Assembly (NCBI RefSeq): GCF_012910885.1
Contig: NZ_WTVM01000001.1
Coordinates: 1-64,000, forward strand
DNA length: 64,000 nt
Source of the DNA: Azoarcus taiwanensis
Lineage (GTDB): Bacteria; Pseudomonadota; Gammaproteobacteria; Burkholderiales; Rhodocyclaceae
Reading direction: 5' to 3'
Position numbers and translations under genes: made by a program. The notes beneath the pieces are model-generated. The model was not told the DNA's origin, searched no databases, and was given only the letters and a program-made list of their open reading frames with translations. Positions 1-8,255 of the stretch are shown in pieces (position 1 is the stretch's first letter; each line of letters starts with the position of its first letter).

Positions 1-186
1 AATACCGAGCACCCACATCTTATCGGTTGTTCAAATTTTTAAAGAACCGCTGACCAAGCAGCGAAGAAGCGGAATTATGAAGAAGACCAAACAACTCGTC
101 AACCCCCAGAAGCACTCAAATCCAAACGCGCTTCACTTCCCCCTCCAACCCCGACAGCCACAAAAACAACCCGCCGCCGAAGCAAG
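1..186 (-). promoter_or_regulatory. rRNA operon leader with boxA-like antiterminator
   Basis: Read on the minus strand, positions 48-40 give GGTTCTTTA, close to the boxA core TGCTCTTTA. It is followed by an A/T-rich stretch and an ACCGATAAG..GTGGGTGCTC segment typical of the leader just before 16S rRNA in beta- and gammaproteobacteria. The 16S gene itself would begin beyond the left edge of the window, so this is inference from the leader alone. The transcript start is placed about 7 bases after the -10 box. No coding region was seen between 1 and 256. Confidence 0.72.
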
Positions 187-192
187 CCGCGC

Positions 193-220
193 ATTATAAA
201 CAGAACAAACGCAGCGTCAA
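193..220 (-). promoter_or_regulatory. sigma70 promoter, rRNA-type
   Basis: On the minus strand a -35 box TTGACG (220-215), a 16-base spacer and a perfect -10 box TATAAT (198-193) are followed by the GC-rich discriminator GCGCGG. That discriminator is typical of stringently controlled stable-RNA promoters. It lies downstream of tyrS and drives transcription towards the boxA leader at the left edge. Confidence 0.75.
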
Positions 221-256
221 CTCCAGTTGGATCACTTTTGGATCGGAACACGACCC

Positions 257-1453
257 TCAACGCAGCGTTACGCGCGCAAACCGTCGCTTCCCAACCTGCA
301 GCACGACGGCTTCCCCAGTCGGGAGCACGAGATCCTTGTCGTCGATTCGCTCACCATCAAGACGCACCGCACCCTGTGCGATCATTCGCATCGCCTCCGA
401 GGTAGACCCCGTTAGGCCCGCTTGCTTGAGAACCTGCACTATCGAAAGCCCACCCTCGGCAGCCTGCACGACCACCTCAGGCAGGTCGTCGGGCAACTGC
501 CCGCGACGAAAACGGGCCTCGAAATCTTCGGCAGCCTCCTCGGCCTCGCGTCTGCTGTGAAAGCGCTCCACCAGCTCCTGCGCCAGGAGCACCTTGATGT
601 CGCGGGGGTTTCGCCCCTCCGCCACGGCAGCGCGCATGCTTTCGATCTCGGTCAGCGGACGGAAGGACAGCAGCTCATAGTAGCGCCACATCAGGTCGTC
701 GGAGACCGACATCACCTTGCCAAAGATTTCGCGCGGCGCTTCGGAGATACCGATGTAGTTGCCCAGCGACTTCGACATCTTATTGACGCCATCCAACCCC
801 TCCAGAAGAGGCATTGTGAGCACGCACTGCGGCGCCTGACCATAGTGTCGCTGCAACTCCCTTCCCACCAGAAGGTTGAATTTCTGGTCCGTCCCGCCGA
901 GCTCGACGTCCGCCTTCATCGCCACGGAGTCGTAGCCCTGACAAAGAGGATAGAGGAACTCGTGAATCGCGATCGACTGCCCAGTGGCATAGCGTTTCGA
1001 GAAGTCATCTCTCTCCAGCATCCGTGCAACGGTATGCAGAGACGCCAACCGGATCATGCCGGCGGAGCCAAGACCTTCCATCCAATCGGAATTGAAGCAG
1101 ATCCTCGTCTTGTCCGGATCGAGGATCTTGAACACCTGCTCCTGATAGGTTTTCGCGTTCTCGAGGATCTGCTCGCGCGAAAGCGGCGGGCGGGTTGTGT
1201 TCTTGCCGGACGGATCACCAATCATTCCGGTGAAGTCGCCGATGAGGAACATGACCTCGTGACCCAACTCCTGGAAATGGCGGAGCTTGTTGATGAGCAC
1301 GGTGTGGCCGAGGTGCAGATCAGGTGCAGTCGGATCGAAACCGGCCTTGACGCGCAGCGGCAGACCGGCCTCAAGGCGCGAAACCAGCTCGGATTCGACG
1401 ATAAGCTCCTCGGCACCACGTTTGATGTGCGCGAGCGCCTCGCTGACATACAT
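257..1453 (-). CDS. tyrS: Tyrosyl-tRNA synthetase
   Basis: Cytosolic class I aminoacyl-tRNA synthetase that charges tRNA-Tyr with tyrosine using ATP. The 398-residue protein has the HIGH-type signature HLGH at residues 47-50, the KMSKS loop near residue 226, and a C-terminal S4-like RNA-binding domain from about residue 330. It is full length for the family. The start is supported by GGAGG a few bases upstream on the minus strand. It is divergent from the M23 peptidase gene, with a 75-base gap, and is followed by an rRNA-operon promoter in the same direction. Confidence 0.97.
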   Translation of the reverse strand: MYVSEALAHIKRGAEELIVESELVSRLEAGLPLRVKAGFDPTAPDLHLGHTVLINKLRHFQELGHEVMFLIGDFTGMIGDPSGKNTTRPPLSREQILENAKTYQEQVFKILDPDKTRICFNSDWMEGLGSAGMIRLASLHTVARMLERDDFSKRYATGQSIAIHEFLYPLCQGYDSVAMKADVELGGTDQKFNLLVGRELQRHYGQAPQCVLTMPLLEGLDGVNKMSKSLGNYIGISEAPREIFGKVMSVSDDLMWRYYELLSFRPLTEIESMRAAVAEGRNPRDIKVLLAQELVERFHSRREAEEAAEDFEARFRRGQLPDDLPEVVVQAAEGGLSIVQVLKQAGLTGSTSEAMRMIAQGAVRLDGERIDDKDLVLPTGEAVVLQVGKRRFARVTLR

Positions 1454-1528
1454 CAGAAACCCTCCAGACTATGCGGCAATGTGCAAACTTTTGGTAGAAT
1501 CGTACAAATTTTTTGCCAAAGGGATCAC

Positions 1529-2866
1529 ATGCAGACGGAAAAAGCCGAGATTCTAGCGGAACGCCCGGGCAAATACTCACCTGTCAGGCGTTATTCGGTA
1601 TTGAGTGCGCTGGTCGCAACAACACTCCTCGGCGCCGTGGTGGCAACTGCAGTGGCACCAGGCGACAATCAGATGCCTTTCGAACCGGAGCTCGTCATCG
1701 AGCGACTGGGCATTCCGGAAATGGTGACTGTTGAACATGACAGCGCCCTGCCCTATGTGTTCGACGAACGGATCCAGCCCGGCGACACGATTCAAACGAT
1801 ACTTCGCCGTCTGGGCATCTCCGACGCCGAAGTCATCGCGTTTCTGATGAGCGACGAAGATGCGCGCAACGTGTTGCGCCAACTTCGCGCGGGAAGGTCT
1901 CTCGTCGCGACCACGAATGCGGAGGGGTTGCTGTCGAGCCTGAACCTTCCCGTCGGACGGGGCGCCGAACGGTTCATTATCGAACGAACCCCCAACGGCA
2001 TCGAGAAGGTTGGCGAGAGCGTGGCCGCAGTCGACACCTTGGTCGAGATGCGTTCCGGGACAATCACGCACTCGCTTTACGGCGCGACCGACGCCGCCGG
2101 CGTACCGGAAAGCGTCGCCAACCGTTTCGCCCAGATCTTCGGTACTCAGATCGATTTCACACGTGACCTGCGCGAAGGCGATCGTTTCAGCGTAGTTTAT
2201 GAAACGGTGTACGACCAAGGCGTCCCGGTGAGTGCCGGCCGCATTCTCGCAGCCGAATTCGTGAACCAGGGCCAGACCCATACCGTCGTCCTCTATCGCG
2301 AAGCCGATGGGAATGAAGCTTATTACACGCCCGACGGCCGCGGCCTGAACCAGGCCTTCCTGCGCTATCCGCTGGAATTCACGCGAATTTCCTCGAGTTT
2401 CGGTCGTCGGATGCATCCCATTCACCGCAACTGGCGAAGCCACAACGGCACTGACTTCGCTGCACCTACCGGCACGCCGATCATGGCTTCGTCCGATGGA
2501 CGAGTGAGCTTTGTAGGCAGCCAGCGCGGTTACGGCAACACCGTCATTCTGCAGCACCGAGACAACTATTCGACGCTGTATGCGCACATGAACGGTTTCG
2601 CGAAGGGCCTTTCCAACGGCCAGCGGATACGTCAAGGGCAGATCATCGGTTACGTTGGGATGACCGGGTGGGCAACCGGGCCGCACTTGCACTACGAGAT
2701 CCGCATCAACAATGTGCCGCACGACCCAATGAAGATTGCCCTTCCCCAGGTTCAGCCACTCAGCAAGGACGAAATTGGCCGGTTCAAGGTCGACACTGCT
2801 CCCATGCTGGACCGCCTGGCATTGCTGAACTACCAGCCATTGGCTGTCGCCAGGCTGCAAGACTAA
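1529..2866 (+). CDS. M23 family murein DD-endopeptidase (MepM-like)
   Basis: Predicted envelope peptidase that cleaves peptidoglycan cross-links. The 445-residue protein has a short cytoplasmic N-terminus, one membrane/signal segment at about residues 24-43, an OapA/LysM-like region, and a C-terminal LytM/M23 domain. Zinc-ligand motifs are HNGTD (about 304-308) and HLHYE (about 385-389). Both are intact, so the enzyme should be active rather than a degenerate NlpD/EnvC activator. The start ATG is preceded by AAAGGG; the frame is open further upstream, but that part lies antisense to tyrS and has no support. A strong terminator follows. Confidence 0.9.
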   Translation: MQTEKAEILAERPGKYSPVRRYSVLSALVATTLLGAVVATAVAPGDNQMPFEPELVIERLGIPEMVTVEHDSALPYVFDERIQPGDTIQTILRRLGISDAEVIAFLMSDEDARNVLRQLRAGRSLVATTNAEGLLSSLNLPVGRGAERFIIERTPNGIEKVGESVAAVDTLVEMRSGTITHSLYGATDAAGVPESVANRFAQIFGTQIDFTRDLREGDRFSVVYETVYDQGVPVSAGRILAAEFVNQGQTHTVVLYREADGNEAYYTPDGRGLNQAFLRYPLEFTRISSSFGRRMHPIHRNWRSHNGTDFAAPTGTPIMASSDGRVSFVGSQRGYGNTVILQHRDNYSTLYAHMNGFAKGLSNGQRIRQGQIIGYVGMTGWATGPHLHYEIRINNVPHDPMKIALPQVQPLSKDEIGRFKVDTAPMLDRLALLNYQPLAVARLQD

Positions 2867-2892
2867 GCATTTCAAGCAGTCAGAAAATCAAA

Positions 2893-2917
2893 GGGCTCCG
2901 CAGGAGCCCTTTTTTTT
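2893..2917 (+). terminator. Rho-independent terminator after M23 peptidase
   Basis: A perfect 7-bp stem GGGCTCC/GGAGCCC with a 3-base loop is followed by eight T residues. It lies 26 bases after the M23 stop codon and separates it from the convergent erpA. Confidence 0.92.
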
Positions 2918-2933
2918 CGACAGCGGACGGCAT

Positions 2934-3284
2934 TCAGGCCGAGAACGAGGATCCGCAACCGCAGGTGCTTGTCGCGTTCGGATTGCGAATCACGAACTGA
3001 GAACCTTCGATCCCCTCGGTGTAATCGATCTCGGCGCCGACCAGGTACTGATAGCTCATGGGGTCGACGAGCAAGGTTACGCCGTTCTTCTCAAACGGCG
3101 TGTCGTCTTCATTCACCTCTTCATCGAAGGTGAAACCATACTGAAACCCGGAGCAACCGCCACCGCTTACGAAGACACGAAGCTTGAGGTCGGGATTGCC
3201 TTCCTCGTCGATCAGCTCCTTGACCTTGTTGGCGGCGCTGTCCGTGAAGACGAGCAGTTCTGGGGTTTCGACTGCAGTATTCAT
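2934..3284 (-). CDS. erpA: Iron-sulfur cluster insertion protein ErpA
   Basis: A-type Fe-S carrier that passes clusters to apoproteins in the cytosol. It has 116 residues, the usual ErpA length. The three cluster-ligand cysteines are present: C44 in GGGCSGF and C108/C110 in the C-terminal CGCG motif. The start was chosen at 3284 because GAGGAG lies just upstream and the protein then begins MNTAVETPE as in beta-proteobacterial ErpA; upstream in-frame starts would add a non-conserved tail. It is convergent with the M23 peptidase gene and lies downstream of argC. Confidence 0.95.
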   Translation of the reverse strand: MNTAVETPELLVFTDSAANKVKELIDEEGNPDLKLRVFVSGGGCSGFQYGFTFDEEVNEDDTPFEKNGVTLLVDPMSYQYLVGAEIDYTEGIEGSQFVIRNPNATSTCGCGSSFSA

Positions 3285-3424
3285 TGTCACTCCTCTGTTG
3301 AGTTTCGGGGCGTCACTCATGTGTCTGATTCGACGTTTGCCCGATTGCGCTGTTGGACTTGCGATTTTAGACCTAGTTCCACCACACTGCACTGCCTCGG
3401 TGCGGTTCGAACCTGCAGATTCGT

Positions 3425-4453
3425 TCAGGGGCTCACCGGAACGATGTCCAGTCCGGCGCGCTCATCCAGACCAAACATGATGTTCATGTTCTGTACAGCC
3501 TGTCCCGCCGCACCTTTGACCAGGTTGTCGATAACCGACAGCACGACGACCACATCACCGCCCTGCGGACGGTGAACGGCGATGCGGCACATGTTGCTTG
3601 CACGAACCGTGCGCGTCTCGGGGTGCGCCCCCGCAGGCATGACATCGACAAAGGGCTCGTCTCGATAGCGGCTCTCGAACAAGGCCTGAAGGTCGGCCTC
3701 ACCGGTCAGCGTCGCATAGAGGGTTGCGTGAATACCGCGAATCATCGGCAGCAGATGTGGCACGAAGGTCAGGCCGACTGGCTGTCCGCTCAACAGCGAC
3801 AACCCCTGTCGGATCTCCGGCAGATGACGATGCCCCGCAACGCCGTATGCCTTGAAGCTGTCAGCCGCCTCGGCAAGAAGCGTGTGGATTTCCGCTTTAC
3901 GCCCAGCACCGGAGACACCAGACTTGGCGTCGGCCACCAGTCGTTCGAGATCGACGAGTCCAGCTTCAATAAGCGGCAGAAAACCCAACTGCACGGCGGT
4001 CGGGTAGCAACCGGGATTGGCAAGAACCCGCGCACCACGAATCTGCTCACGGTTCAATTCAGGCAACCCATAGACGGCTTCAGCGACCAGCTCGGGGGCC
4101 GCGTGCTCCATGCCGTACCACTTTTGCCACTCGGCGACGTCACGGATACGGAAGTCCGCGGCTAGATCGACGATGCGCACGCCGGCATCCACCAGCTCGC
4201 GCGCCTGATTCATCGCGATGCCATTGGGCGTGGCGAAGAAGACGACATCGCATGCAGCCAGATCGGCGTCCTGAGGCGTCACGAAAGCCAGATCGACCCA
4301 CCCGCGGAGACTCGGAAACATGTCGGCGACTGCAGTGCCTGCATCACCTCGGGAGGTAATGGCCTGCAGCGCCACCCCCGGATGCCTGGCAAGCAGTCGC
4401 AGGAGCTCCACGCCCGTGTATCCGGTACCACCGACGACACCAACCTTGATCAT
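3425..4453 (-). CDS. argC: N-acetyl-gamma-glutamyl-phosphate reductase
   Basis: Third step of arginine biosynthesis: NADPH-dependent reduction of N-acetylglutamyl phosphate to the semialdehyde. The 342-residue protein has an N-terminal Rossmann motif GGTGYTG at residues 9-15, the catalytic cysteine in NPGCYP near residue 147, and the GHRHLPEI histidine motif. Length and order fit the 340-350-residue ArgC subtype. It lies downstream of rpsI on the same strand, but the rpsI terminator separates them. No other arg genes are adjacent. Confidence 0.96.
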   Translation of the reverse strand: MIKVGVVGGTGYTGVELLRLLARHPGVALQAITSRGDAGTAVADMFPSLRGWVDLAFVTPQDADLAACDVVFFATPNGIAMNQARELVDAGVRIVDLAADFRIRDVAEWQKWYGMEHAAPELVAEAVYGLPELNREQIRGARVLANPGCYPTAVQLGFLPLIEAGLVDLERLVADAKSGVSGAGRKAEIHTLLAEAADSFKAYGVAGHRHLPEIRQGLSLLSGQPVGLTFVPHLLPMIRGIHATLYATLTGEADLQALFESRYRDEPFVDVMPAGAHPETRTVRASNMCRIAVHRPQGGDVVVVLSVIDNLVKGAAGQAVQNMNIMFGLDERAGLDIVPVSP

Positions 4454-4515
4454 GCGTAAATCTCCTTGAAAGAGGCGCTGAAGAACGCCGACATTATCTC
4501 ACGCTCGCCAGAAAC

Positions 4516-4540
4516 AAAAAGCCGCCCCTCGGGCGGCTTT
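4516..4540 (-). terminator. Rho-independent terminator after rpsI
   Basis: On the minus strand a GCCGCCC/GGGCGGC stem with a GAG loop is followed by a T run (4520-4516). It ends the rplM-rpsI transcript and insulates argC. Confidence 0.9.
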
Positions 4541-4559
4541 CTGACGAAGCGCGTTTGAA

Positions 4560-4952
4560 TTAGCGCTTGGAGAACTGCTTGCGACGACGCGCCTTGCGCA
4601 AGCCGACTTTCTTACGCTCGACCTCGCGAGCATCACGAGTCACGAAACCCGCCTTGCGGAGTTCGCCCTTGAGCTCAGCGTCGTAATCAATCAGCGCACG
4701 AGTGATGCCGTGACGCACTGCGCCCGCCTGACCAGACTCACCGCCGCCAACGACGTTGACCATGATGTCGAAGCGGTTCTCGTTTTCGGTTAGAACCAGG
4801 GGCTGGCGAACGATCATACGACCGGTTTCACGCGAGAAGAACTCGTCTACCGGCTTGCCATTGACGACGATGTTGCCGCTGCCCGGCTTGATAAAGACAC
4901 GTGCGACCGCGGTTTTGCGACGGCCGGTACCGTAGTTGTAGCTAACAGCCAT
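4560..4952 (-). CDS. rpsI: 30S ribosomal protein S9
   Basis: Small-subunit protein whose C-terminal tail reaches the P-site tRNA. The 130-residue protein starts [19 protein letters not shown] and ends in the conserved QFSKR tail. The start at 4952 has AGGAG upstream. It follows rplM by 13 bases, the near-universal L13-S9 operon. Confidence 0.98.
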   Translation of the reverse strand: MAVSYNYGTGRRKTAVARVFIKPGSGNIVVNGKPVDEFFSRETGRMIVRQPLVLTENENRFDIMVNVVGGGESGQAGAVRHGITRALIDYDAELKGELRKAGFVTRDAREVERKKVGLRKARRRKQFSKR

Positions 4953-4965
4953 GGATCGGCTCCTG

Positions 4966-5394
4966 TCAGATCTCGAGAACTTTGGGCTGCTGCGCGCTGT
5001 GCGGATGCTCTGCACCCGCGTAGCACTTCAGCTTCTTGAGCATCGCGTAGCCCAGCGGACCCTTCGGCAGCATTCCCTTCACTGCTTTCTCGAGCACGCG
5101 CGCCGGAAAGCGCTGCTGCATCTTGGTAAAACTGGTTTCGTAGATACCGCCCGGGAAACCGGTATGACGGTAGTACTTCTTGTCGGTGGCCTTGTTGCCG
5201 GTCACCCGCAGCTTGTCGACGTTGACGACGACGATGTAGTCGCCGGTATCGACGTGCGGAGTGTAGATGGCCTTGTGCTTGCCACGAAGACGACGGGCTA
5301 CTTCTGCTGCGAGACGGCCAAGAACCTTGTCCGATGCATCGACAACAAACCAATCGCGCGTGACTTCATGCGGCTTGGCAGAAAACGTTTTCAT
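4966..5394 (-). CDS. rplM: 50S ribosomal protein L13
   Basis: Early-assembly large-subunit protein. The 142-residue protein has the family motifs [11 protein letters not shown] near the N-terminus and GDYIVVVN, and HTGFPGG near the middle. The start at 5394 gives the standard MKTFSAKP N-terminus and has GAGGA upstream; longer in-frame extensions are not conserved. It is the first gene of rplM-rpsI, with its own sigma70 promoter at 5451-5480. Confidence 0.98.
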   Translation of the reverse strand: MKTFSAKPHEVTRDWFVVDASDKVLGRLAAEVARRLRGKHKAIYTPHVDTGDYIVVVNVDKLRVTGNKATDKKYYRHTGFPGGIYETSFTKMQQRFPARVLEKAVKGMLPKGPLGYAMLKKLKCYAGAEHPHSAQQPKVLEI

Positions 5395-5450
5395 TCGAAT
5401 CCTCGATCTTGTCCGGCCTCGCGAGACGGCCAATAAACGGAAAGCTCGCA

Positions 5451-5480
5451 ATGTTAAATGAAGCGCCCGCCAGGTGTCAA
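5451..5480 (-). promoter_or_regulatory. sigma70 promoter for rplM-rpsI
   Basis: On the minus strand a consensus -35 TTGACA (5480-5475), an 18-base spacer and -10 TAACAT (5456-5451) lie about 57 bases upstream of the rplM start. They sit just after the terminator at 5532-5502, which separates this promoter from the upstream small transcript. Confidence 0.7.
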
Positions 5481-5501
5481 ACCCGATGGGCGAAAGAATG
5501 C

Positions 5502-5596
5502 AAAAAAAACGCAGTCCGCGTGGGACTGCGTTAAATCCACACCAAAGGAGGAGGGTGGAGGAGACACCGGGTGAATCGAGCAATTCGATTCGGTTG
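5502..5596 (-). ncRNA. Putative Fur-regulated small RNA (about 95 nt)
   Basis: Seen: a complete small transcription unit without a plausible ORF. After a promoter with an overlapping Fur box comes a 7-bp 5' hairpin (GAATCGA at 5591-5585 pairing with TCGATTC at 5579-5573). An unpaired C/U-rich segment follows with two anti-Shine-Dalgarno motifs, CUCCUCC (5563-5557) and CCUCCUCCUUU (5554-5544). The unit ends in a 10-bp terminator stem (5532-5523 with 5517-5508) and eight U. Known: Fur-repressed sRNAs (RyhB, PrrF, NrrF) lower iron-protein synthesis under iron limitation. Inferred: this is a functional analogue; I do not recognise its sequence. The 5' end is estimated from the -10 box. Confidence 0.72.
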
Positions 5597-5631
5597 AGAA
5601 TGATTATCCACACCCATCTCCCAGGCCGCAA
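5595..5631 (-). promoter_or_regulatory. sigma70 promoter with overlapping Fur box
   Basis: On the minus strand a -35 TTGCGG (5631-5626), a 17-base spacer and -10 GATAAT (5608-5603) are present. Positions 5595-5609 read TGAGAAT-G-ATTATCC on the plus strand, matching 12 of 14 bases of the 7-1-7 Fur consensus TGATAAT-N-ATTATCA and covering the -10 box. Fe-Fur would block RNA polymerase here. The promoter fires away from yhfA towards the small transcript. The remaining bases up to 5927 hold nothing else I can support. Confidence 0.75.
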
Positions 5632-5927
5632 GTGTTTTTTGTGCGCCGCACTACAAATCTTTTGATTTCGCGATAGACTGAATTTATACACCCCGTTTCT
5701 CTTGATCTGGCTCAATTCGCTTCGTCGAGAATCTCGTTTGCTCTGACGTCAATCCGCAGAATACCCGTTTCGGGCGACGCAATTGCTGCACTGCACCACG
5801 CATTCGTCACGCTTTGAGTCTCGGACGGGCCGGCTACCCGTCGAACTACATCCGCTACAATGCCGCGACTGTTTGCCTCCGGCCGCCCCGGATCGAGAGG
5901 CAGCCCAAAACTGGATTGGAGTCAGGC

Positions 5928-6347
5928 ATGGAATGTTCGGTCAAGTGGATTGGTGATGCAGCGTTCGTAGCGGAAACCGGCTCAGGTCATCTCGTGGCGA
6001 TGGATGGCGCACCTGAGGCAGGAGGGCGCAATCTCGCTCCGCGTCCGATGGAAATGCTGCTGGCGGGGGCCGGCGGCTGCAGCGCTTTCGACGTCGTGCT
6101 TATTCTGAAGAGAGGGCGTCACCCCGTTCGCGACTGCGAAGTCCGATTGAGTGCGGTCCGTGCCGAGACCGACCCCAAGGTGTTCACCCATATCCATTTC
6201 CATTTCGTCGTCAGCGGCAAGGGCCTGAAGGCCGAGGCGGTAGAACGGGCGGTCAAGCTGTCGGCGGAGAAATACTGCTCGGCATCGATCATGCTCGGCA
6301 AGTCCGCCGAAATCACCCATGATTACGAGGTCGTCGATAGCGACTGA
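5928..6347 (+). CDS. yhfA: OsmC family protein, YhfA type
   Basis: Small OsmC-fold protein of 139 residues; the wider family reduces organic peroxides with a cysteine pair, but YhfA itself has no settled function. Cysteines occur at the expected family positions, in the GGCSAFDV motif (about residue 50) and in KYCSASIM (about residue 118). The start at 5928 was preferred because it gives the YhfA-like N-terminus MECSVKW; upstream in-frame residues are not conserved. It stands alone, convergent with coq7. Confidence 0.88.
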   Translation: MECSVKWIGDAAFVAETGSGHLVAMDGAPEAGGRNLAPRPMEMLLAGAGGCSAFDVVLILKRGRHPVRDCEVRLSAVRAETDPKVFTHIHFHFVVSGKGLKAEAVERAVKLSAEKYCSASIMLGKSAEITHDYEVVDSD

Positions 6348-6383
6348 CGCCCCTCGCATCCGAACCGAAAGAGGTCGAGGCGG

Positions 6384-7004
6384 TCAGATCCGATAGCTCG
6401 TGGCGGTCATGACCCTGGACATGACCCTCATCAGTCCCTTCACTGGCATTGGCAAGTCATGCGCACCGAGGCGCACTGCCATATCCGCGTGTTCCCGTTC
6501 GTCTTCACGCATCTGCTCGAGAATGGCGCGCGACCGCGCGTCACCTTCCGGCAAGCGCTCCAGGTGATCGGACAGGTGCGCCTCAACCTGACGCTCGGTC
6601 TCGGCCAGAAAGCCGAGGTTCCAGCGATCGCCCAGTCTGCCGGCAAGCATGCCAAGCGACAGGGAGCCCGCATAGAAGATCGGATTGAGGAGGCTCTTGT
6701 GTCCGCCGAGCTCGGCAATCCGTTGCTCGGTCCAGGCCAAATGCTCGGTTTCCTCGCGCGATGCCTGTTCGAGCTCCCGCTTCACCGACTCTGATCGACA
6801 CGTGATCGCCTGCCCTTGGTACAGGGCCTGCGCGCACACCTCCCCGCAATGGTTGATCCTCATCAGCGCGGCTGCGGTTCGGCGCTCGCCCTCGTCATGG
6901 GTCAGATCCGGCGCTTCGGCACCGGGCGTCGGTCTCGCACTCGCAGCTGGCGCAAAAAGCGTTCGCAGGGCACGGTCGAACTGAATGATGGCCTGGTCAA
7001 TCAT
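6384..7004 (-). CDS. coq7: 2-polyprenyl-3-methyl-6-methoxy-1,4-benzoquinone monooxygenase
   Basis: Di-iron hydroxylase of ubiquinone biosynthesis that adds the last ring hydroxyl (demethoxyubiquinone hydroxylase). The 206-residue protein carries the ferritin-like di-iron ligand motifs NHCGEVCA, EETEHL and EREHADMA in order. It belongs to the bacterial Coq7 type used instead of UbiF. The gene is single and is followed by the convergent yhfA. Confidence 0.95.
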   Translation of the reverse strand: MIDQAIIQFDRALRTLFAPAASARPTPGAEAPDLTHDEGERRTAAALMRINHCGEVCAQALYQGQAITCRSESVKRELEQASREETEHLAWTEQRIAELGGHKSLLNPIFYAGSLSLGMLAGRLGDRWNLGFLAETERQVEAHLSDHLERLPEGDARSRAILEQMREDEREHADMAVRLGAHDLPMPVKGLMRVMSRVMTATSYRI

Positions 7005-7053
7005 GTTGGCTCCACTCCGGATCGACGCTCGACGTAAGCGCCTGATCCAAGGT

Positions 7054-7596
7054 TCAAGGCGTCACACGCCGCCGGTCCTGCCGTAACAGGCGCAGCGCTT
7101 CCGCAGCCGAGCGCGGCGCCGCCGGCCCGTCGCAGAAATAGTCGAAGGCGAGCGCGGCCCGCGGCCGGTTGTAAGCGTTGTCGATGATGGGCTCCCATTC
7201 GGAGCGCCGCGCCGGCGCCCATTCTCCGTCGGCGCGGCCAAGGGCGTAGATTCGCCGCTCACCTGTTGCGCACCGGATGCCTTCGAAGCTCACGTTCTCG
7301 GCACCTCCCGGTGTACGCACGATCAACACATAGCGAATCACGCCGTCGTCACCTACTGTCAGCGTACGCTCGTCCAGGTAGAAACGGTTTGAACTGGCGG
7401 CACTGACGAAAAACTGACGCAGAGAGGACTCCGCAGGCGGTTCAGGGTAGCTGACTACACCTTCGGCCCAGTTCGGGTCGGGGTCGGAAAAGAGCCCGGC
7501 CTGCACGCCTGAAGCGGCACCGAGAAAAAACAAAAACCCCGCCAGACCCAAGGCCCTGCGGGGATTCAGGAAGAAGTACGAATCGATCGAAGCCAT
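7054..7596 (-). CDS. CNP1-like exported protein
   Basis: Predicted periplasmic or envelope protein of 180 residues with an N-terminal signal-like hydrophobic segment (about residues 14-33). The body (RFYLDERTLTVG, IRYVLIVRTPGGAENVSFEGIRC) matches the CNP1-like family known from Neisseria and other betaproteobacteria, whose function is not established. It lies 49 bases upstream of coq7 on the same strand and may be cotranscribed. Confidence 0.8.
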   Translation of the reverse strand: MASIDSYFFLNPRRALGLAGFLFFLGAASGVQAGLFSDPDPNWAEGVVSYPEPPAESSLRQFFVSAASSNRFYLDERTLTVGDDGVIRYVLIVRTPGGAENVSFEGIRCATGERRIYALGRADGEWAPARRSEWEPIIDNAYNRPRAALAFDYFCDGPAAPRSAAEALRLLRQDRRRVTP

Positions 7597-7645
7597 GAGC
7601 GAATGTTAGCAGAGCCACTCCAGCTTGTGCGGTCGCTCGCGTCTC

Positions 7646-8239
7646 TCAGTCCAGATCGGATACCAGCTCGGCGAGCGTCTCGGGTGACAGGCCGTCGAGG
7701 TGCATCGGATACTCCTTGTGATCGCATCCGACTTTCATCTGAGCGCCGGACTTGAGCGCGGCGCACATCGGCGGGGTGAGCTCGAAGCGCAGGAAGTGCA
7801 CCGCCGAGGTCTTGTCCTCCGTGGTTCGCTCGAGATCCTCATCCGCAATCGCATACACGCGCTTCTGCCCCTCGACTTCGACGAACACCTGGTTCTCGAT
7901 GCCCCGCAGCCGCCTGAGCGCAGCCTTGCGCTCGAGCTCCAAGGTGTACTCGATCATCATCGTCGCCTTGAAGTTGCTGCCATCCGGCACGAGCGGATTG
8001 TAAGCATCGAGCTCATCCTGAATGCCTTCGCTCTCGAAGATCTTCTCAACCCGCAACATTTCCTGGATCTGGTAACGCATCAACTCCTCGTTTTCGAAAA
8101 TCAGGGTCAGATGTTCGCCCAGATGAACGGTGCGCCGCTTGCGCAGCGCGATGATGCGCTCGCGAATCTGCGGGCGTTGCTTGTGGTATTGCTCGAGCGA
8201 AAGCAGGGATTCGGGGGTAATCTTGGTTGCCATCATCAT
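7646..8239 (-). CDS. DUF3501 family protein
   Basis: Uncharacterised cytosolic protein of about 197 residues, charged and largely alpha/beta, with no membrane segment. The family is repeatedly found beside a rubrerythrin and a GlpC-like Fe-S oxidoreductase, exactly as here (16-base gap to the oxidoreductase), so a shared role in peroxide or redox handling is inferred. The start is uncertain: three consecutive ATG codons (8239, 8236, 8233) follow GTGGA, and a further ATG at 8251 lacks a ribosome site. Confidence 0.85.
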   Translation of the reverse strand: MMMATKITPESLLSLEQYHKQRPQIRERIIALRKRRTVHLGEHLTLIFENEELMRYQIQEMLRVEKIFESEGIQDELDAYNPLVPDGSNFKATMMIEYTLELERKAALRRLRGIENQVFVEVEGQKRVYAIADEDLERTTEDKTSAVHFLRFELTPPMCAALKSGAQMKVGCDHKEYPMHLDGLSPETLAELVSDLD

Positions 8240-8255
8240 CGTTCCACTCATTCGG

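Noticed and set aside
422-1528. N-terminal extension of the M23 peptidase frame through tyrS
   Set aside because: It lies antisense to tyrS, resembles no protein family, and an internal ATG with a ribosome site and signal segment fits the family better.
5474-5665. Plus-strand reading frame using the purine-rich GGAGGAG stretch
   Set aside because: The purine run is the complement of the sRNA C/U-rich core; the frame has no family resemblance and crosses the terminator and Fur box.
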